A DNA stretch of 64,000 nucleotides from Vibrio breoganii (GTDB lineage: Bacteria > Pseudomonadota > Gammaproteobacteria > Enterobacterales > Vibrionaceae). The stretch covers positions 744,001 to 808,000 of the forward strand of contig NZ_CP016178.1 of the NCBI RefSeq assembly GCF_001677275.1, given 5' to 3'. The translations under genes and the position numbers were made by a program. Shown here one piece after another: positions 1-9,097 of the stretch. The notes beneath the pieces are model-generated. The model was not told the origin of the DNA. It saw only the letters and a program-made list of their open reading frames with translations, and did no database searches. Each line of letters opens with the position of its first letter. Positions within the stretch are counted from its first letter, which is position 1.

Positions 1-1
1 G

Positions 2-1078
2 CTGAAGTATGGCACCTGGCTGATGGTTCCGCTCACCTTTATTATCACGGTTTTCTCTGGTTACATCATGCTACTGCAAACCAGTGATCCTGATGTGATA
101 AGCCTAGGTTCAACCTATTTGTGGTACAGCATACCTGTTCTAGTGCTAACACACTGGATCATTGTTGCAGAGTCTAGCCTTCGCAGTTCAGGCAATGCAA
201 TGCTGCCTCTGTATTTGGGCGGGGCGACGGTCTTCTTGAATATTGGCCTGAATTTTTGGCTAATTAAAGGCGGAATGGGTTTAGAACCTATGGGCGTTGC
301 AGGCGCCGCTTTAGCGACCTCGATTGCACGGGTCTTCCAAGTCGTCGCTATCCTTTATGCCCTGTTCAAGATAAACCACTGGTTAATAAAATCAGAGGTA
401 TTGCCAAACCCACAAAGGTTAGCAACGTCATTTCGTAAATTGGCGATTCCATCAACCGCTAACACCATCATTTGGGGTATGGGTACCCTATCCTATCAGG
501 TGATATTTGGGCATATGGGCACTACAGAGCTCGCTGTATTCAGTATGCTCGGCCCCTTTGAAGGCTTATGTTATTCAGCGTTCTTTGGAGTAGCAATTGC
601 GTGTGCGGTTCTCATTGGTCAGTCTTTAGGCAATGACGAATTCGATGAAGCTCGAAACATGGCAAATTGGTTTATCAAAACGATTTTTGGTTGTTCAGTC
701 GTGCTTGCGTTAATGGTCTTTTTGTTCAGAGAGTCTATTTTGGTCGGCCTTAACCTAAACCAACCAGAGCTTTATGAACTGGCATCCCCAGCTATCATGG
801 TATTCACCGTATTGCTCGGTATTCGCATGCTTAACATGGTGATCATTGTCGGTATCTTGAAAGCTGGCGGAGAGAACTCGTTCTGTTTGAGGATGGACTT
901 TATTGCAATGTGGATGGTGGGTATTCCATGCCTTGCATGGGGAGCATTCATCGCAGGATGGAGCTTTGAATACGTTTACGCATTAATGCTCACTGAAGAA
1001 ATCGTCAAGCTTGCCCTGTGTTTCCACCGATTCTTGAAACGCATATGGATTAAGAACCTGACACTGTCACCAGCCTAG
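2..1078 (+). CDS. MATE family efflux transporter (5' end outside window)
   Basis: The reading frame is open from the window edge, so the first ATG at 23 is internal and the gene begins to the left. The visible 358 or so codons are a chain of hydrophobic membrane segments with short polar loops, typical of the C-terminal half to two-thirds of a multidrug and toxin extrusion transporter, a family that exports cationic compounds against Na+ or H+. Family-like segments are the GVAGAALATSIAR loop and the late GILKAGGENSF stretch before the last helices. Substrate cannot be told from sequence. A strong hairpin follows the stop. The family call is fairly sure, the subfamily is not. Confidence 0.82.
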   Translation: MKYGTWLMVPLTFIITVFSGYIMLLQTSDPDVISLGSTYLWYSIPVLVLTHWIIVAESSLRSSGNAMLPLYLGGATVFLNIGLNFWLIKGGMGLEPMGVAGAALATSIARVFQVVAILYALFKINHWLIKSEVLPNPQRLATSFRKLAIPSTANTIIWGMGTLSYQVIFGHMGTTELAVFSMLGPFEGLCYSAFFGVAIACAVLIGQSLGNDEFDEARNMANWFIKTIFGCSVVLALMVFLFRESILVGLNLNQPELYELASPAIMVFTVLLGIRMLNMVIIVGILKAGGENSFCLRMDFIAMWMVGIPCLAWGAFIAGWSFEYVYALMLTEEIVKLALCFHRFLKRIWIKNLTLSPA

Positions 1079-1085
1079 CTTTAGA

Positions 1086-1122
1086 AATACTAACGCCCAT
1101 CTTTACGATGGGCGTTAGTATT
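1086..1122. terminator. Bidirectional hairpin after the MATE gene
   Basis: A perfect 16-bp stem (AATACTAACGCCCATC paired with its complement) with a 5-nt loop starts 8 bp after the MATE stop codon. There is no long T-run, so it may act as a transcript 3' end or a stabilising structure rather than a textbook terminator. Confidence 0.6.
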
Positions 1123-1140
1123 AAGCCATTTAGCATAGAT

Positions 1141-1407
1141 TAGGGTCTGTTGACCTTTTGAGGTTGTTTTTGTAGCGATTTGTTGGGTATTAATACAAGG
1201 CAGTCGCTTTTAGGTGTGGTGGTTCCACATGAAAAGTGACTAACGCGGTAGAAATGCCCAACAAAGCGCTACCCGAAGGGCTCGTCCAGAACCCATTTAC
1301 TCATCGTTGAGCGACTTTTGCTTAGATGACTAGGCGGCAAGTCCCTCGCCTTGATTAAATGACTTCTGGTCGAGCAAAATTTAATCGCAAAAGGTCAACA
1401 GACCCTA
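1141..1407 (+). mobile_element. MITE-like 267-bp inverted-repeat element, copy 1
   Basis: The element is bounded by perfect 20-bp terminal inverted repeats beginning TAGGGTCTGTTGACC. The outer TA on each side may be a target duplication. It has no ORF of note. Inside are further stems: a GTAGCGATTTGTTGGG arm pairs with a downstream CCCAACAAAGCGCTAC arm, a second arm pair surrounds GTGGTTCCAC, and AGGCGGCAAG pairs imperfectly nearby. A copy in opposite orientation lies at 56441-56707 with about seven mismatches by eye. This is a non-autonomous element presumably moved by a transposase elsewhere in the genome. It sits between the convergent MATE and DUF1439 genes. Confidence 0.85.
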
Positions 1408-1424
1408 GTAGTAACAAGAGGCCG

Positions 1425-1982
1425 CTAGTTAAACAGTTCAATCACCAACTTGTTGTCCTTGATAGCCATACTGGGCTCAGCAGATTTAATTAAAGCCTCT
1501 TGAACGACATTACTATCAAGCTTGTAAACGGGTTGCTGTGATAAACCATAGCCAATCATCGACACCGCAGGTTTTAACAGCTGCTTGATCTCTGGGGCTA
1601 AGCGCTGATCGCCCTTCTCGTTAAACTGCTCTAATCGTATCGACTTTAAAAATACCTCACCGCTCTGCGCGTCATACTCAGGGACAGCGCTAAATTCTAA
1701 ATCCAGGTCTAGGGTTTGGTTTTGATTTCCCCACATTTGAATTTTTGCCAGTGTACTGGCAAATACAGACACACGATCTACATCTGCACGCCCGATTCTT
1801 ACCTCGAGATCATCCACCGACACTTGGGCATAAAGCAGATTCTCAACGCCCACTGACTGCTCGAAGCTCACGTTGTCCTGCAAATAGTTAGTCATTTCTT
1901 TTTCGGTAATGCTGTAACTAGCACAACCACTCACAAGCAGCCCTAAACAAACAACACATCCTTGTAGCCATTTTTTGATCAT
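1425..1982 (-). CDS. DUF1439 lipoprotein, YceB-like
   Basis: This 185-residue protein has a lipoprotein signal peptide with lipobox LLVSGC at about residues 16-21, so the mature N-terminus should be a lipidated cysteine. The mature part starts YSITEKEMTNYLQDNVSFEQSVGVENL, which closely parallels E. coli YceB (YSITEQEINQYL...). That family carries DUF1439 and is probably a periplasmic lipid-binding-type fold. It is probably outer-membrane anchored because Ala-Ser follow the cysteine rather than Asp. The function of YceB is not established. The gene is monocistronic, with the MITE starting 17 bp beyond its stop. Confidence 0.85.
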   Translation of the reverse strand: MIKKWLQGCVVCLGLLVSGCASYSITEKEMTNYLQDNVSFEQSVGVENLLYAQVSVDDLEVRIGRADVDRVSVFASTLAKIQMWGNQNQTLDLDLEFSAVPEYDAQSGEVFLKSIRLEQFNEKGDQRLAPEIKQLLKPAVSMIGYGLSQQPVYKLDSNVVQEALIKSAEPSMAIKDNKLVIELFN

Positions 1983-2227
1983 GAACTTGAGCTCTCATTG
2001 AGTAATTAAATCTACCTAGAGCTAAGAGTGAAACCTCATTTGAGTCAAGTTTTCTTTCACTTCTCGATTTTGCAACGTCCTAAACCCTCACCCTTTGACG
2101 ATTAGGAAATAGGACAAACCGTTAACATTTGCGTAACCTAAGTCACACTCCACAAGAGTTTGTATTGATCCACCTGATTAGACCAGTATATTGCTCGTTA
2201 CAACCATGCAACATATAGGGGTTATGT

Positions 2228-3043
2228 ATGCACATAGATGAGCTTTTAAAAATGGCCGAGCGGTGCGTTTCCGGCAACACGAGCATGGTCGTGTCACAGC
2301 ATTGGTCTCAGGGAGATAGTGTATTTGGCGGACTAACCGCCGCGCTGTTGTTCCACGTAACCTCGCCCCTTGCCACTCTGGGTAGACCCCTTTATTCAGT
2401 TAAAACCAATTTTATTAGTTCACTGCTTATCGACCAGCCCTTTACCTTTGAAATAGAACTGTTAAATGAAGACAGCAGGCACTCTAAAGTGACAGGGCGT
2501 ATAGTGCAAAATGATGAGGTAGTCGTGGTTCAACACTCTTGTTTTGGTCAAGAAGCAATGGCAAATATTTCTTTATCGAATCCCCCTCAGCAAACACCTG
2601 CGCTACCGCGTGTGGAACAACTCCCTAATGGTCAAGCGACAGAACTAACTGCAAGTAACCTTCTTACATACACGGAGCAAGTTGACTTCGCTATAGCAAA
2701 ATCACCTCAACCCGATGCCACACAAGATGTCTCTCATAATCATGGGTGGATGAAGCTAAAAACCTCGCCAATGCGAACCACTGGCGCTCATCTTATCTGC
2801 CTCATTGACGCATGGCCGACGTACTCGTGCTCAGAAATGAAGGACCAAAAATCCGGGACTATCATGATGTGGAATTTAGAATTCCCTGCAGCCAATCATG
2901 AAGATTTAGGAACGCAGTGGTTTGCCTACCAATCAGACATAAGAAAGATGGCAGGAGGTTATGCTCACGTTGAGGCGAATATCTGGAGTGAAGACAATCG
3001 ACTCGTCGCAATTAGTCGCCAAAGTGTTGATTTAGCGAGTTAA
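2228..3043 (+). CDS. Acyl-CoA thioesterase-like hotdog protein
   Basis: This 271-residue soluble protein looks like a double-hotdog thioesterase of the TesB / 4HBT_3 kind. The N-terminal half has QGDSVFGGLTAALLFHV, the position where family members have a GG..AA helix. The C-terminal half has SGTIMMWNLEFPAANHEDLGTQWFAYQSDIRKMAGGYAHVEANIWSED in pieces that resemble the second hotdog with its DGR/AxxxQ-type ending (here DNRLVAISRQSVDLAS). It would hydrolyse an acyl-CoA, substrate unknown. It is a single gene with a GGGG-type ribosome site just upstream, and no neighbours point to a pathway. Confidence 0.7.
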   Translation: MHIDELLKMAERCVSGNTSMVVSQHWSQGDSVFGGLTAALLFHVTSPLATLGRPLYSVKTNFISSLLIDQPFTFEIELLNEDSRHSKVTGRIVQNDEVVVVQHSCFGQEAMANISLSNPPQQTPALPRVEQLPNGQATELTASNLLTYTEQVDFAIAKSPQPDATQDVSHNHGWMKLKTSPMRTTGAHLICLIDAWPTYSCSEMKDQKSGTIMMWNLEFPAANHEDLGTQWFAYQSDIRKMAGGYAHVEANIWSEDNRLVAISRQSVDLAS

Positions 3044-3169
3044 ATTTAACGTTTGTACATAGTTTTGTTCAAGTATCAAGCAAGTAAGCGCAATATAAGT
3101 TTCAGTTTTATGACGTCTAGGTTAAGCGCGCTACAATACCGGCCCATTGATAAGGAGCGAAGCTAGACG

Positions 3170-3895
3170 ATGCAATTGCAATACTGGAAAAATAATAGAA
3201 CTGGGCTGCTCATTTTAGGCGGGTTTTTGCTCGCGGTTGGACTGCTATCAAGCGTAATCCCTAACATCGACCTACTCAGCCCTGAATCAAACTACCTTGG
3301 CGCTATCCTTACCTATCTCACCTACTCTGCCGGCTCACAAGGGTTTCTTATTACTTTGGCCTTCTTTGTTGCCATAACTGCGCTCGGCACCGCTAACAAG
3401 AAGCAACTCTTACTACTGTTGATCCAACTAGGTGTTCTACTGGTGCTCTCTTTTGCAGCAAAATCGGCAATGAAAGAGATCACACAAAGCCCTCGCCCGT
3501 ATACCGAAGCATTGACGCAGTTGGACCTGGTTGATTCTCCAAGTCGCTTTTACACGCTCGATTTTGCTACCCAAAATAGCATCATAGAAGTCGCATCCGA
3601 AAAGGTATCTCACTGGCGAACCATTCACTGGCAGGGAGAAACGGATTATTCGTTTCCATCGGGTCACACTGTATTCGTGGCTCTGTGTGTGTTCTTCTTT
3701 GGCGGTTTATTCGTAAAACGAAAACAGTACCTAATGCTAGGCATTGTTTTCGCTTGGGGTCTAGCGGTCGCCTATAGCCGATTGTGGCTTGGCATGCATC
3801 GTCCAGAAGACCTGATCGGCTCTAGCGTAGTCGTTGCTGTTATCGCCGCATTGATACCTGCGCCTAATCAAGCGGCACCTTCTCACTCAAACTAG
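3170..3895 (+). CDS. pgpB: PAP2-family membrane phosphatase, PgpB-like
   Basis: This 241-residue integral membrane protein has about six hydrophobic segments and the three acid-phosphatase motifs in order: K-x6-RP at residues 102-110, PSGHT near 163-167, and SRLWLGMHRPEDL near 201-213 (SR-x5-H-x3-D). These give the phosphohistidine mechanism of the family. PgpB proteins dephosphorylate phosphatidylglycerol phosphate, undecaprenyl pyrophosphate and related lipids at the periplasmic face. Length and motif spacing fit PgpB, but other PAP2 subfamilies cannot be excluded. An AAGGAG site lies 12 nt before the ATG, rather far. It converges on the deacetylase-like gene. Confidence 0.8.
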   Translation: MQLQYWKNNRTGLLILGGFLLAVGLLSSVIPNIDLLSPESNYLGAILTYLTYSAGSQGFLITLAFFVAITALGTANKKQLLLLLIQLGVLLVLSFAAKSAMKEITQSPRPYTEALTQLDLVDSPSRFYTLDFATQNSIIEVASEKVSHWRTIHWQGETDYSFPSGHTVFVALCVFFFGGLFVKRKQYLMLGIVFAWGLAVAYSRLWLGMHRPEDLIGSSVVVAVIAALIPAPNQAAPSHSN

Positions 3896-3911
3896 AGTCA
3901 TCACATTTTAT

Positions 3912-4829
3912 CTAGATGAGATCCAATGCAGCCTTAAAAAGCTGCATATGGATAGGCACAAGGTCGCAATGATCACTGCGGTAGCCCCCACCGACTACTG
4001 CAGCAATGGGAATATTGCGCTCGGTTGCAACCTCAAGCATAAATCGATCCCTTTGGTAAATAGCCTCAGTGCTGACTTCAAGAAAGCCGAGCTCATCCCC
4101 CTCGTGAATATCCACACCTGCGTCATATAAAATGAGATCAGGCCGATAAAGGTTCACCGCCATTTCAACCACTGACGTAAATGAGGCGAGAAATTCCCTA
4201 TCTGTGGTTCCCCTTGCCAAAGGAACATCAATATCAGAGCTGGGTTTTCGCGCTGGGAAGTTCTTCTCACAATGAAATGAGACTGTCGTAATATCTGGGT
4301 TATCAGCACACAAGGTGGCGGTACCATCGCCATGATGCACATCGCTATCTATGATCATGACTGAGTCGACGTCTGGATGCTTTAGTGCTTCATTGGCTGC
4401 AACTACTAAGTCATTGAACAGGCAAAACCCACTACCATAATCCGTATGCGCGTGGTGGTAGCCACCACTAAGATGTATCGCTACACCCTCTTCAATGGCT
4501 TTTTGCGCCGTCATTACAGTGCCAGCAGTCGAGGTAAGGGTTCTTTTAATAAGTTGCTCACTCCAGGGAAAGCCTATACGACGCATTTTAGGCGCAGGTA
4601 AATCTCCAGAAACGAGCTGATTGATATAACCTAAGTCATGACTCTGTGAGACAGTGTCTATTGATAAAGGCTTAGGTTGGTAAAAGCACACACGCTCTGC
4701 GCCCATTCCCCGTTGTCGCAACTCTAAATCAACGGCGTCATACAGCAGTTTATACTTCATGATCGGATAACGGTGCCCATCAGGAAGAGGAAGATCTGAA
4801 TAGATAGGATGATAGATTAATGGAAGCAT
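3912..4829 (-). CDS. Histone deacetylase superfamily (acetylpolyamine/HDAC-like) hydrolase
   Basis: This 305-residue protein has the class II HDAC-type core: LSGGYHHAHTDYGSGFCLFND with the tandem histidines, DSDVHHGDGTA with the zinc-binding Asp and His, and LYDAGVDIHEGDELG with the second zinc Asp. The expected reaction is zinc-dependent removal of an acyl group from an amine, in bacteria often acetylated polyamines or small amides rather than histones. There is no signal peptide, so it is cytoplasmic. It is encoded alone, convergent with pgpB and divergent from rhlE. The true substrate is unknown. Confidence 0.85.
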   Translation of the reverse strand: MLPLIYHPIYSDLPLPDGHRYPIMKYKLLYDAVDLELRQRGMGAERVCFYQPKPLSIDTVSQSHDLGYINQLVSGDLPAPKMRRIGFPWSEQLIKRTLTSTAGTVMTAQKAIEEGVAIHLSGGYHHAHTDYGSGFCLFNDLVVAANEALKHPDVDSVMIIDSDVHHGDGTATLCADNPDITTVSFHCEKNFPARKPSSDIDVPLARGTTDREFLASFTSVVEMAVNLYRPDLILYDAGVDIHEGDELGFLEVSTEAIYQRDRFMLEVATERNIPIAAVVGGGYRSDHCDLVPIHMQLFKAALDLI

Positions 4830-5000
4830 GTAAGACTTTGTTTTACCTAGGTCTGTATATTCTTATTGATGTCTCTCACAAAAGAAAGCAAAATGGCGCC
4901 CCTTCCTAAGAAGGTGAGCGTTTTTCACATTATTCAACTACGCTCTCACTAGCTTATTTGCAGGCAAATCCGCCTTCACTACTTCACATCGAGAACATCT

Positions 5001-6401
5001 ATGAGTTTTGACTCCCTTGGTCTATCAGCCCCGATCCTTCGTGCTATTGACGAATTAGGCTATACAAAGGCTTCTCCTATCCAAGAAAAAGCCATCCCTG
5101 CCATTATTGAAGGCAAGGACGTTATGGCCGCAGCTCAAACGGGTACAGGTAAGACCGCTGGTTTTACTCTGCCTCTGCTTGAGCGATTGAGTACTGGGCC
5201 AAGACCAAAAGGAAATCACGTTCGCGCTCTTGTTCTAACACCAACTCGTGAGCTTGCTGCTCAAGTACATGACAGCGTAGTAAAATACGGCGCACACCTA
5301 GAAACAACCTCTACCGTTGTGTTTGGTGGCGTTAAGATCAATCCTCAGATGCTTAATCTTCGCAAGGGTTGTGATGTATTAGTAGCAACGCCTGGTCGCT
5401 TGCTAGATCTGCACAGCCAAAATGCGGTGAAGTTCTCTGAGCTAGAAGTATTGGTGTTAGACGAAGCCGACCGCATGCTAGACATGGGCTTTTTCCGTGA
5501 TATCAAACGTATCCTGAACCTACTGCCTAAACAGCGTCAGAACCTATTGTTCTCAGCGACCTTCTCTCCAGAGATCAGAGACCTTGCTCGTGGCCTAGTT
5601 AACAATCCAGTAGAGGTTTCAGTAAACCCGCCAAACTCAACCACTCAACTGGTTGAGCAGAGCGTTTACGTATCTGATAAGCGCCAAAAATCTGCCATTC
5701 TTGCCAAACTCATTAAAGAGGGTAATTGGCAGCAAGTTCTAGTGTTCAGTAAAACCAAGCATGGTGCAAACCGCCTCGCTCGTTTCCTTGAAGCAGAAAA
5801 AATCTCAGCGCTACCGATTCACGGTAACAAGAGCCAAGGCGCGCGTACTAAAGCGTTAGAAGAGTTCAAAACAGGTAAGATTCGCGTTTTAGTTGCAACT
5901 GATATTGCCGCACGTGGTCTCGATATCCCTCAGCTTCCTCAAGTGGTTAACTTTGATCTTCCCCATGTATCTGAAGACTATGTACATCGCATTGGTCGTA
6001 CCGGTCGTGCTGGTGAAACAGGCAAGGCGTACTCTTTGGTATGCGTTGACGAGACGAAAGAGTTGTTTGCCATTGAAAGGCTGATTGGCAAGGTACTAGA
6101 GCGCCATGAAATGGAAGGCTTCAAGCCTGTTAACCCTATTCCTGAATCAAAGCTTGATACACGCGCTATCAAGCCGAAGAAACCTAAAAAGCCAAGAGTT
6201 GAACACAAAGATGGTCAACGCTCAGCTGAAAACGCTCAAGGGCACAAACCCGCCAACAAGAACAAGCGTCATTCTACACGACGCGGTTCAGGCCAAGGCA
6301 GTGAGTCCAAGGGCAACCAACAAAACAAACCTGCAACAGCTTCTCGCGATGGTGCTAAACCAAAGCCAAGACGTCGCCCGCAACGTAATACTAATAGCTG
6401 A
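5001..6401 (+). CDS. rhlE: DEAD-box ATP-dependent RNA helicase RhlE
   Basis: This 466-residue protein starts [28 protein letters not shown] with a Q motif, then AQTGTGKT (motif I), PTRELAAQV (Ia), [11 protein letters not shown] (Ib), DEAD (II), SATF (III), and a second RecA domain ending HRIGRTGR (VI). The last 75 or so residues are a basic, low-complexity tail ([28 protein letters not shown]) typical of RhlE. It unwinds short RNA duplexes in ribosome maturation and RNA decay. The TGA stop lies inside the first unit of a 7-bp tandem array, so changes in copy number there do not alter the protein. Confidence 0.93.
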   Translation: MSFDSLGLSAPILRAIDELGYTKASPIQEKAIPAIIEGKDVMAAAQTGTGKTAGFTLPLLERLSTGPRPKGNHVRALVLTPTRELAAQVHDSVVKYGAHLETTSTVVFGGVKINPQMLNLRKGCDVLVATPGRLLDLHSQNAVKFSELEVLVLDEADRMLDMGFFRDIKRILNLLPKQRQNLLFSATFSPEIRDLARGLVNNPVEVSVNPPNSTTQLVEQSVYVSDKRQKSAILAKLIKEGNWQQVLVFSKTKHGANRLARFLEAEKISALPIHGNKSQGARTKALEEFKTGKIRVLVATDIAARGLDIPQLPQVVNFDLPHVSEDYVHRIGRTGRAGETGKAYSLVCVDETKELFAIERLIGKVLERHEMEGFKPVNPIPESKLDTRAIKPKKPKKPRVEHKDGQRSAENAQGHKPANKNKRHSTRRGSGQGSESKGNQQNKPATASRDGAKPKPRRRPQRNTNS

Positions 6402-6435
6402 TAGCTATCAGCTATCAGCTATCAGCTATCAGCTT
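6396..6435. repeat. 7-bp tandem repeat (AGCTATC) at the rhlE stop
   Basis: Five heptamer units and a partial sixth are present (AGCTGAT, then four AGCTATC, then AGCTT). The first unit contains the rhlE stop codon. The AGCT core makes the array strongly self-complementary with nearby copies. It lies between convergent rhlE and ygbA, which is read into its last bases. Confidence 0.9.
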
Positions 6436-6841
6436 AAAGCTTACCGCTGCTTTTCCTTAGGTGCCGATTAGAGGTGTTCTTTTTCGGCACCTCAGGCACC
6501 GCTTTCTTTTCGTGACGCAGATGACGAATGGCAAGTAGTGGGTGTTTGAGCAACATTCTTGGACCGGAAAAGCGCATCACAGCACGCATATTCTCTTTGG
6601 GTTCCGGTCGATAGCAGTGTACAGGACAACGATTACAGGTTGGCTTGTTCTGACCAAATACACAGCGATCCAGCTTAGTCTTAGCGTATTGACTTAGCTC
6701 GGTACACTCTTCACATAAGCCATGTATAACCCCATGATGCTTCGCGCAATAGATCTCGATCATTGCGTGCACAGTCTTATATTCTTTAAGCAATTCACCG
6801 CTTAATATTTCGTCTAGTTGTTGCTGCCTTTGCAAAACCAT
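6434..6841 (-). CDS. ygbA: Nitrous oxide-stimulated promoter family protein, YgbA-like
   Basis: This 135-residue basic protein carries the family core: EYKTVHAMIEIYCAKHHG, LCEECTELSQYAKTKLDRCVFGQNKPTCNRCPVHCYRPEPKENMRAVMRFSGPRMLLKHPLLAIRHL. The many conserved cysteines (CAKHH, CEEC, C-x6-TCNRCPVHC) suggest a metal or Fe-S site. E. coli ygbA belongs to the NsrR nitric-oxide regulon, so nitrosative-stress control is possible here, but I did not identify an NsrR site. The C-terminal 25 residues are a basic tail. It converges tail-to-tail with rhlE. Confidence 0.85.
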   Translation of the reverse strand: MVLQRQQQLDEILSGELLKEYKTVHAMIEIYCAKHHGVIHGLCEECTELSQYAKTKLDRCVFGQNKPTCNRCPVHCYRPEPKENMRAVMRFSGPRMLLKHPLLAIRHLRHEKKAVPEVPKKNTSNRHLRKSSGKL

Positions 6842-7139
6842 TTCTCACAACCCGTAACATACATTTAGTATATAACTTAAAAAGCCTATATCGCCATACC
6901 AACTCTCTTGATTTAGCTCTAAGTCTCTTTTTCTACTTCAATGCGTACAAAACACCACCATTCAATTTCCTAAATGGAACTAACTTCTGAGCCGACACTC
7001 AAAATAAAACCAAGATTTATCACTATTATTGAAATACTTAGCTTTGTTTTGGCTAAGATAATAGAATGACTAGCAAGAGCACATTGCCCCACTTTACGAG
7101 ACATGCGGGCAATATATAGACAGGGAAACGGAGAGTTAC
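6842..7139. other. Intergenic region between ygbA and yejA
   Basis: An AT-rich divergent promoter region of about 300 bp. It must hold the start sites for ygbA (leftward) and yejA (rightward). A GGAGA ribosome site lies just before the yejA ATG. I see no convincing operator, RNA gene or ORF. Confidence 0.5.
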
Positions 7140-8948
7140 ATGCTTAAAAGGACGCTGCTCACAGGCGCTATTCTTTGCTCACCATGGCTTCACGCAGAGG
7201 TGATCGAATCGACCTATTTATCCGGTTTTGGCGAGGCCAAGCACCCTTCTGGTTTTGAACATCTAGACTACGTTAATCCTTCTGCACCCAAAGGTGGTCA
7301 CGTCACTTATGGAGCGATCGGCACCTACGATAGCTTTAACCGTTACGGTTCTCGCGGTAAGCCTGGCGCTATGACAGGAGAAATCTACGATACCTTGATG
7401 TTTTCTCCTACCGATGAAATCAATACCTCCTACCCGCTGATTGCTGAGAAAGTGCGTTATGAAGACGATTTCTCTTGGATGGAAGTTGATATCAACCCAA
7501 AAGCTAAATTTCAAGATGGCGTGCCAATTACCGCCAAAGACGTTGAGTTCACTTTTCAAAAGTTTCTAGATCAAGGTGTACCTCAATACAAAACCTACTT
7601 TAAGAAGATAAAGTCCGTTAAAGCAATAAACGATAAAACAGCGCGAATCGAGATGGCAGAGCCAGACAGAGACGTGCTATTCGCTTTAGTGCAAGGAATG
7701 GCGGTGCTTCCAGAGCATTTCTGGAAAGACAAAGACCTTAGTCAGCCTCTATCCCAACCTCCAGTAGGAAGCGGGCCCTATAAAATTGATTCCTTTAAAT
7801 CTGGTCAAAGTATTACCTATGCTCGCGTGACCGATTATTGGGCTGAAACCTTGCCAGTAAACATCGGCAGAAATAACTTCGATACCATACAGTACGATTA
7901 TTATCGCGATGACACAGTGATGCTTGAAGCGTTTAAAGCAGGGGAATACGACTTAAGACAAGAAGGTACTGCGAAATTTTGGGCCACCTCCTACACAGGC
8001 TCTAACTTCGATAAGGGCTACATAATCAAAGAAGAGATCGCTCATCAGATCCCTCAGAGCATGCAAGGCTTTATCTATAATACCGAAAGCGACATTTTCA
8101 AAGACCCTAAGGTACGCGAAGCCCTAACCTATGCATTGGATTTCGAGTGGATGAACAAGAACATGTTCTACCACCAATACGCTCGCACCAGCAGCTACTT
8201 CCAGAATACCGAGTACCAAGCAAAGGGTAAGCCAAGCGCAAAAGAACTTGAAATTCTTGAACCTATTAAGGATCAAGTACCAGAGCGTGTGTTCGGCGAG
8301 TCATACGCGCCACCAAAAAGTGACGCTTCTGGGCGAATTCGTACGCAGATGCGTACCGCAATTAAACTCCTCAAAGAAGCGGGATGGGAAACTAAGAACG
8401 GTGTGCTGACCAACAGCAAAACCGGTAAACCATTCGAGTTTGAGTTGCTGGTTTACAGCCCAACAACCGAACGTATTGCTGATCCGTTGAAAAAGAACCT
8501 CAGCAATATTGGTATCAACATGAAGATTCGCACGGTGGATACGACTCAATACCTTAAGCGCTGGCATGAGCGCGATTACGACATGATCTTTTCATCGTAT
8601 TCCGCCAATGCCTACCCAAGCACTAACCTGAAGATTGCATGGAACAGTAACTTTATCGATAGCACTTATAACCAAGCGGGTGTTCGAAACAAGGCTATCG
8701 ACTATTTAACAGAAGAGATCGATACCCATCAGCAAGACCCAGAAAGACTCAAAGCCTTAGGCCCAGCCCTCGACCGCGTACTGACCTGGAACTTCTACGC
8801 TATTCCAGCATGGCATACAGGCGCATTTAGAGTCGCAAGCTGGGACAAGTTCGCTAGACCAGACATTCGACCAGAGTATGACCTCGGTTTAGATACTTGG
8901 TGGGTCGATACTGAGAAAGCGCAGAAGCTGCCAGCTAAGAGACGGTAA
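7140..8948 (+). CDS. yejA: Peptide ABC transporter periplasmic binding protein YejA
   Basis: This 602-residue family 5 solute-binding protein begins with a signal peptide (MLKRTLLTGAILCSPWLHA), then the VIESTYLSGFGEAKHPSGFEHLDYVNPSAPKGG opening typical of YejA. It continues with SBP_bac_5 features such as SYPLIAEKVRYEDDFSWMEV and GSGPYKIDSFKSGQSITYARV. It delivers oligopeptides, and in relatives the peptide-nucleotide antibiotic microcin C, to the YejBEF permease. The length is usual for the family. It is first in the operon. The gap to yejB is 149 bp and filled largely by a heptamer array. Confidence 0.93.
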   Translation: MLKRTLLTGAILCSPWLHAEVIESTYLSGFGEAKHPSGFEHLDYVNPSAPKGGHVTYGAIGTYDSFNRYGSRGKPGAMTGEIYDTLMFSPTDEINTSYPLIAEKVRYEDDFSWMEVDINPKAKFQDGVPITAKDVEFTFQKFLDQGVPQYKTYFKKIKSVKAINDKTARIEMAEPDRDVLFALVQGMAVLPEHFWKDKDLSQPLSQPPVGSGPYKIDSFKSGQSITYARVTDYWAETLPVNIGRNNFDTIQYDYYRDDTVMLEAFKAGEYDLRQEGTAKFWATSYTGSNFDKGYIIKEEIAHQIPQSMQGFIYNTESDIFKDPKVREALTYALDFEWMNKNMFYHQYARTSSYFQNTEYQAKGKPSAKELEILEPIKDQVPERVFGESYAPPKSDASGRIRTQMRTAIKLLKEAGWETKNGVLTNSKTGKPFEFELLVYSPTTERIADPLKKNLSNIGINMKIRTVDTTQYLKRWHERDYDMIFSSYSANAYPSTNLKIAWNSNFIDSTYNQAGVRNKAIDYLTEEIDTHQQDPERLKALGPALDRVLTWNFYAIPAWHTGAFRVASWDKFARPDIRPEYDLGLDTWWVDTEKAQKLPAKRR

Positions 8949-8965
8949 CGACTAGTCACGAGTTA

Positions 8966-9056
8966 CTAGCTGCAAGCTTCTAGCTGCTAGCTTCTAGCTG
9001 CTAGGTTCTAGGTTCTAGGTTCTAGGTTCTAGGTTCTAGCTTGTAGCTCGTAGCTT
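8966..9056. repeat. 7-bp tandem repeat array between yejA and yejB
   Basis: Exactly 13 heptamers (91 bp) with three unit types: CTAGCTG/CTAGCTT at the left, five perfect CTAGGTT in the middle, then CTAGCTT, GTAGCTC and GTAGCTT. It lies in the yejA-yejB spacer, ending 41 bp before the yejB ATG. The perfect inner block is the part most likely to change in copy number. Confidence 0.95.
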
Positions 9057-9097
9057 GGAACTATTATTTCGTTTTTCACATTCAATCATAGAGAGTT

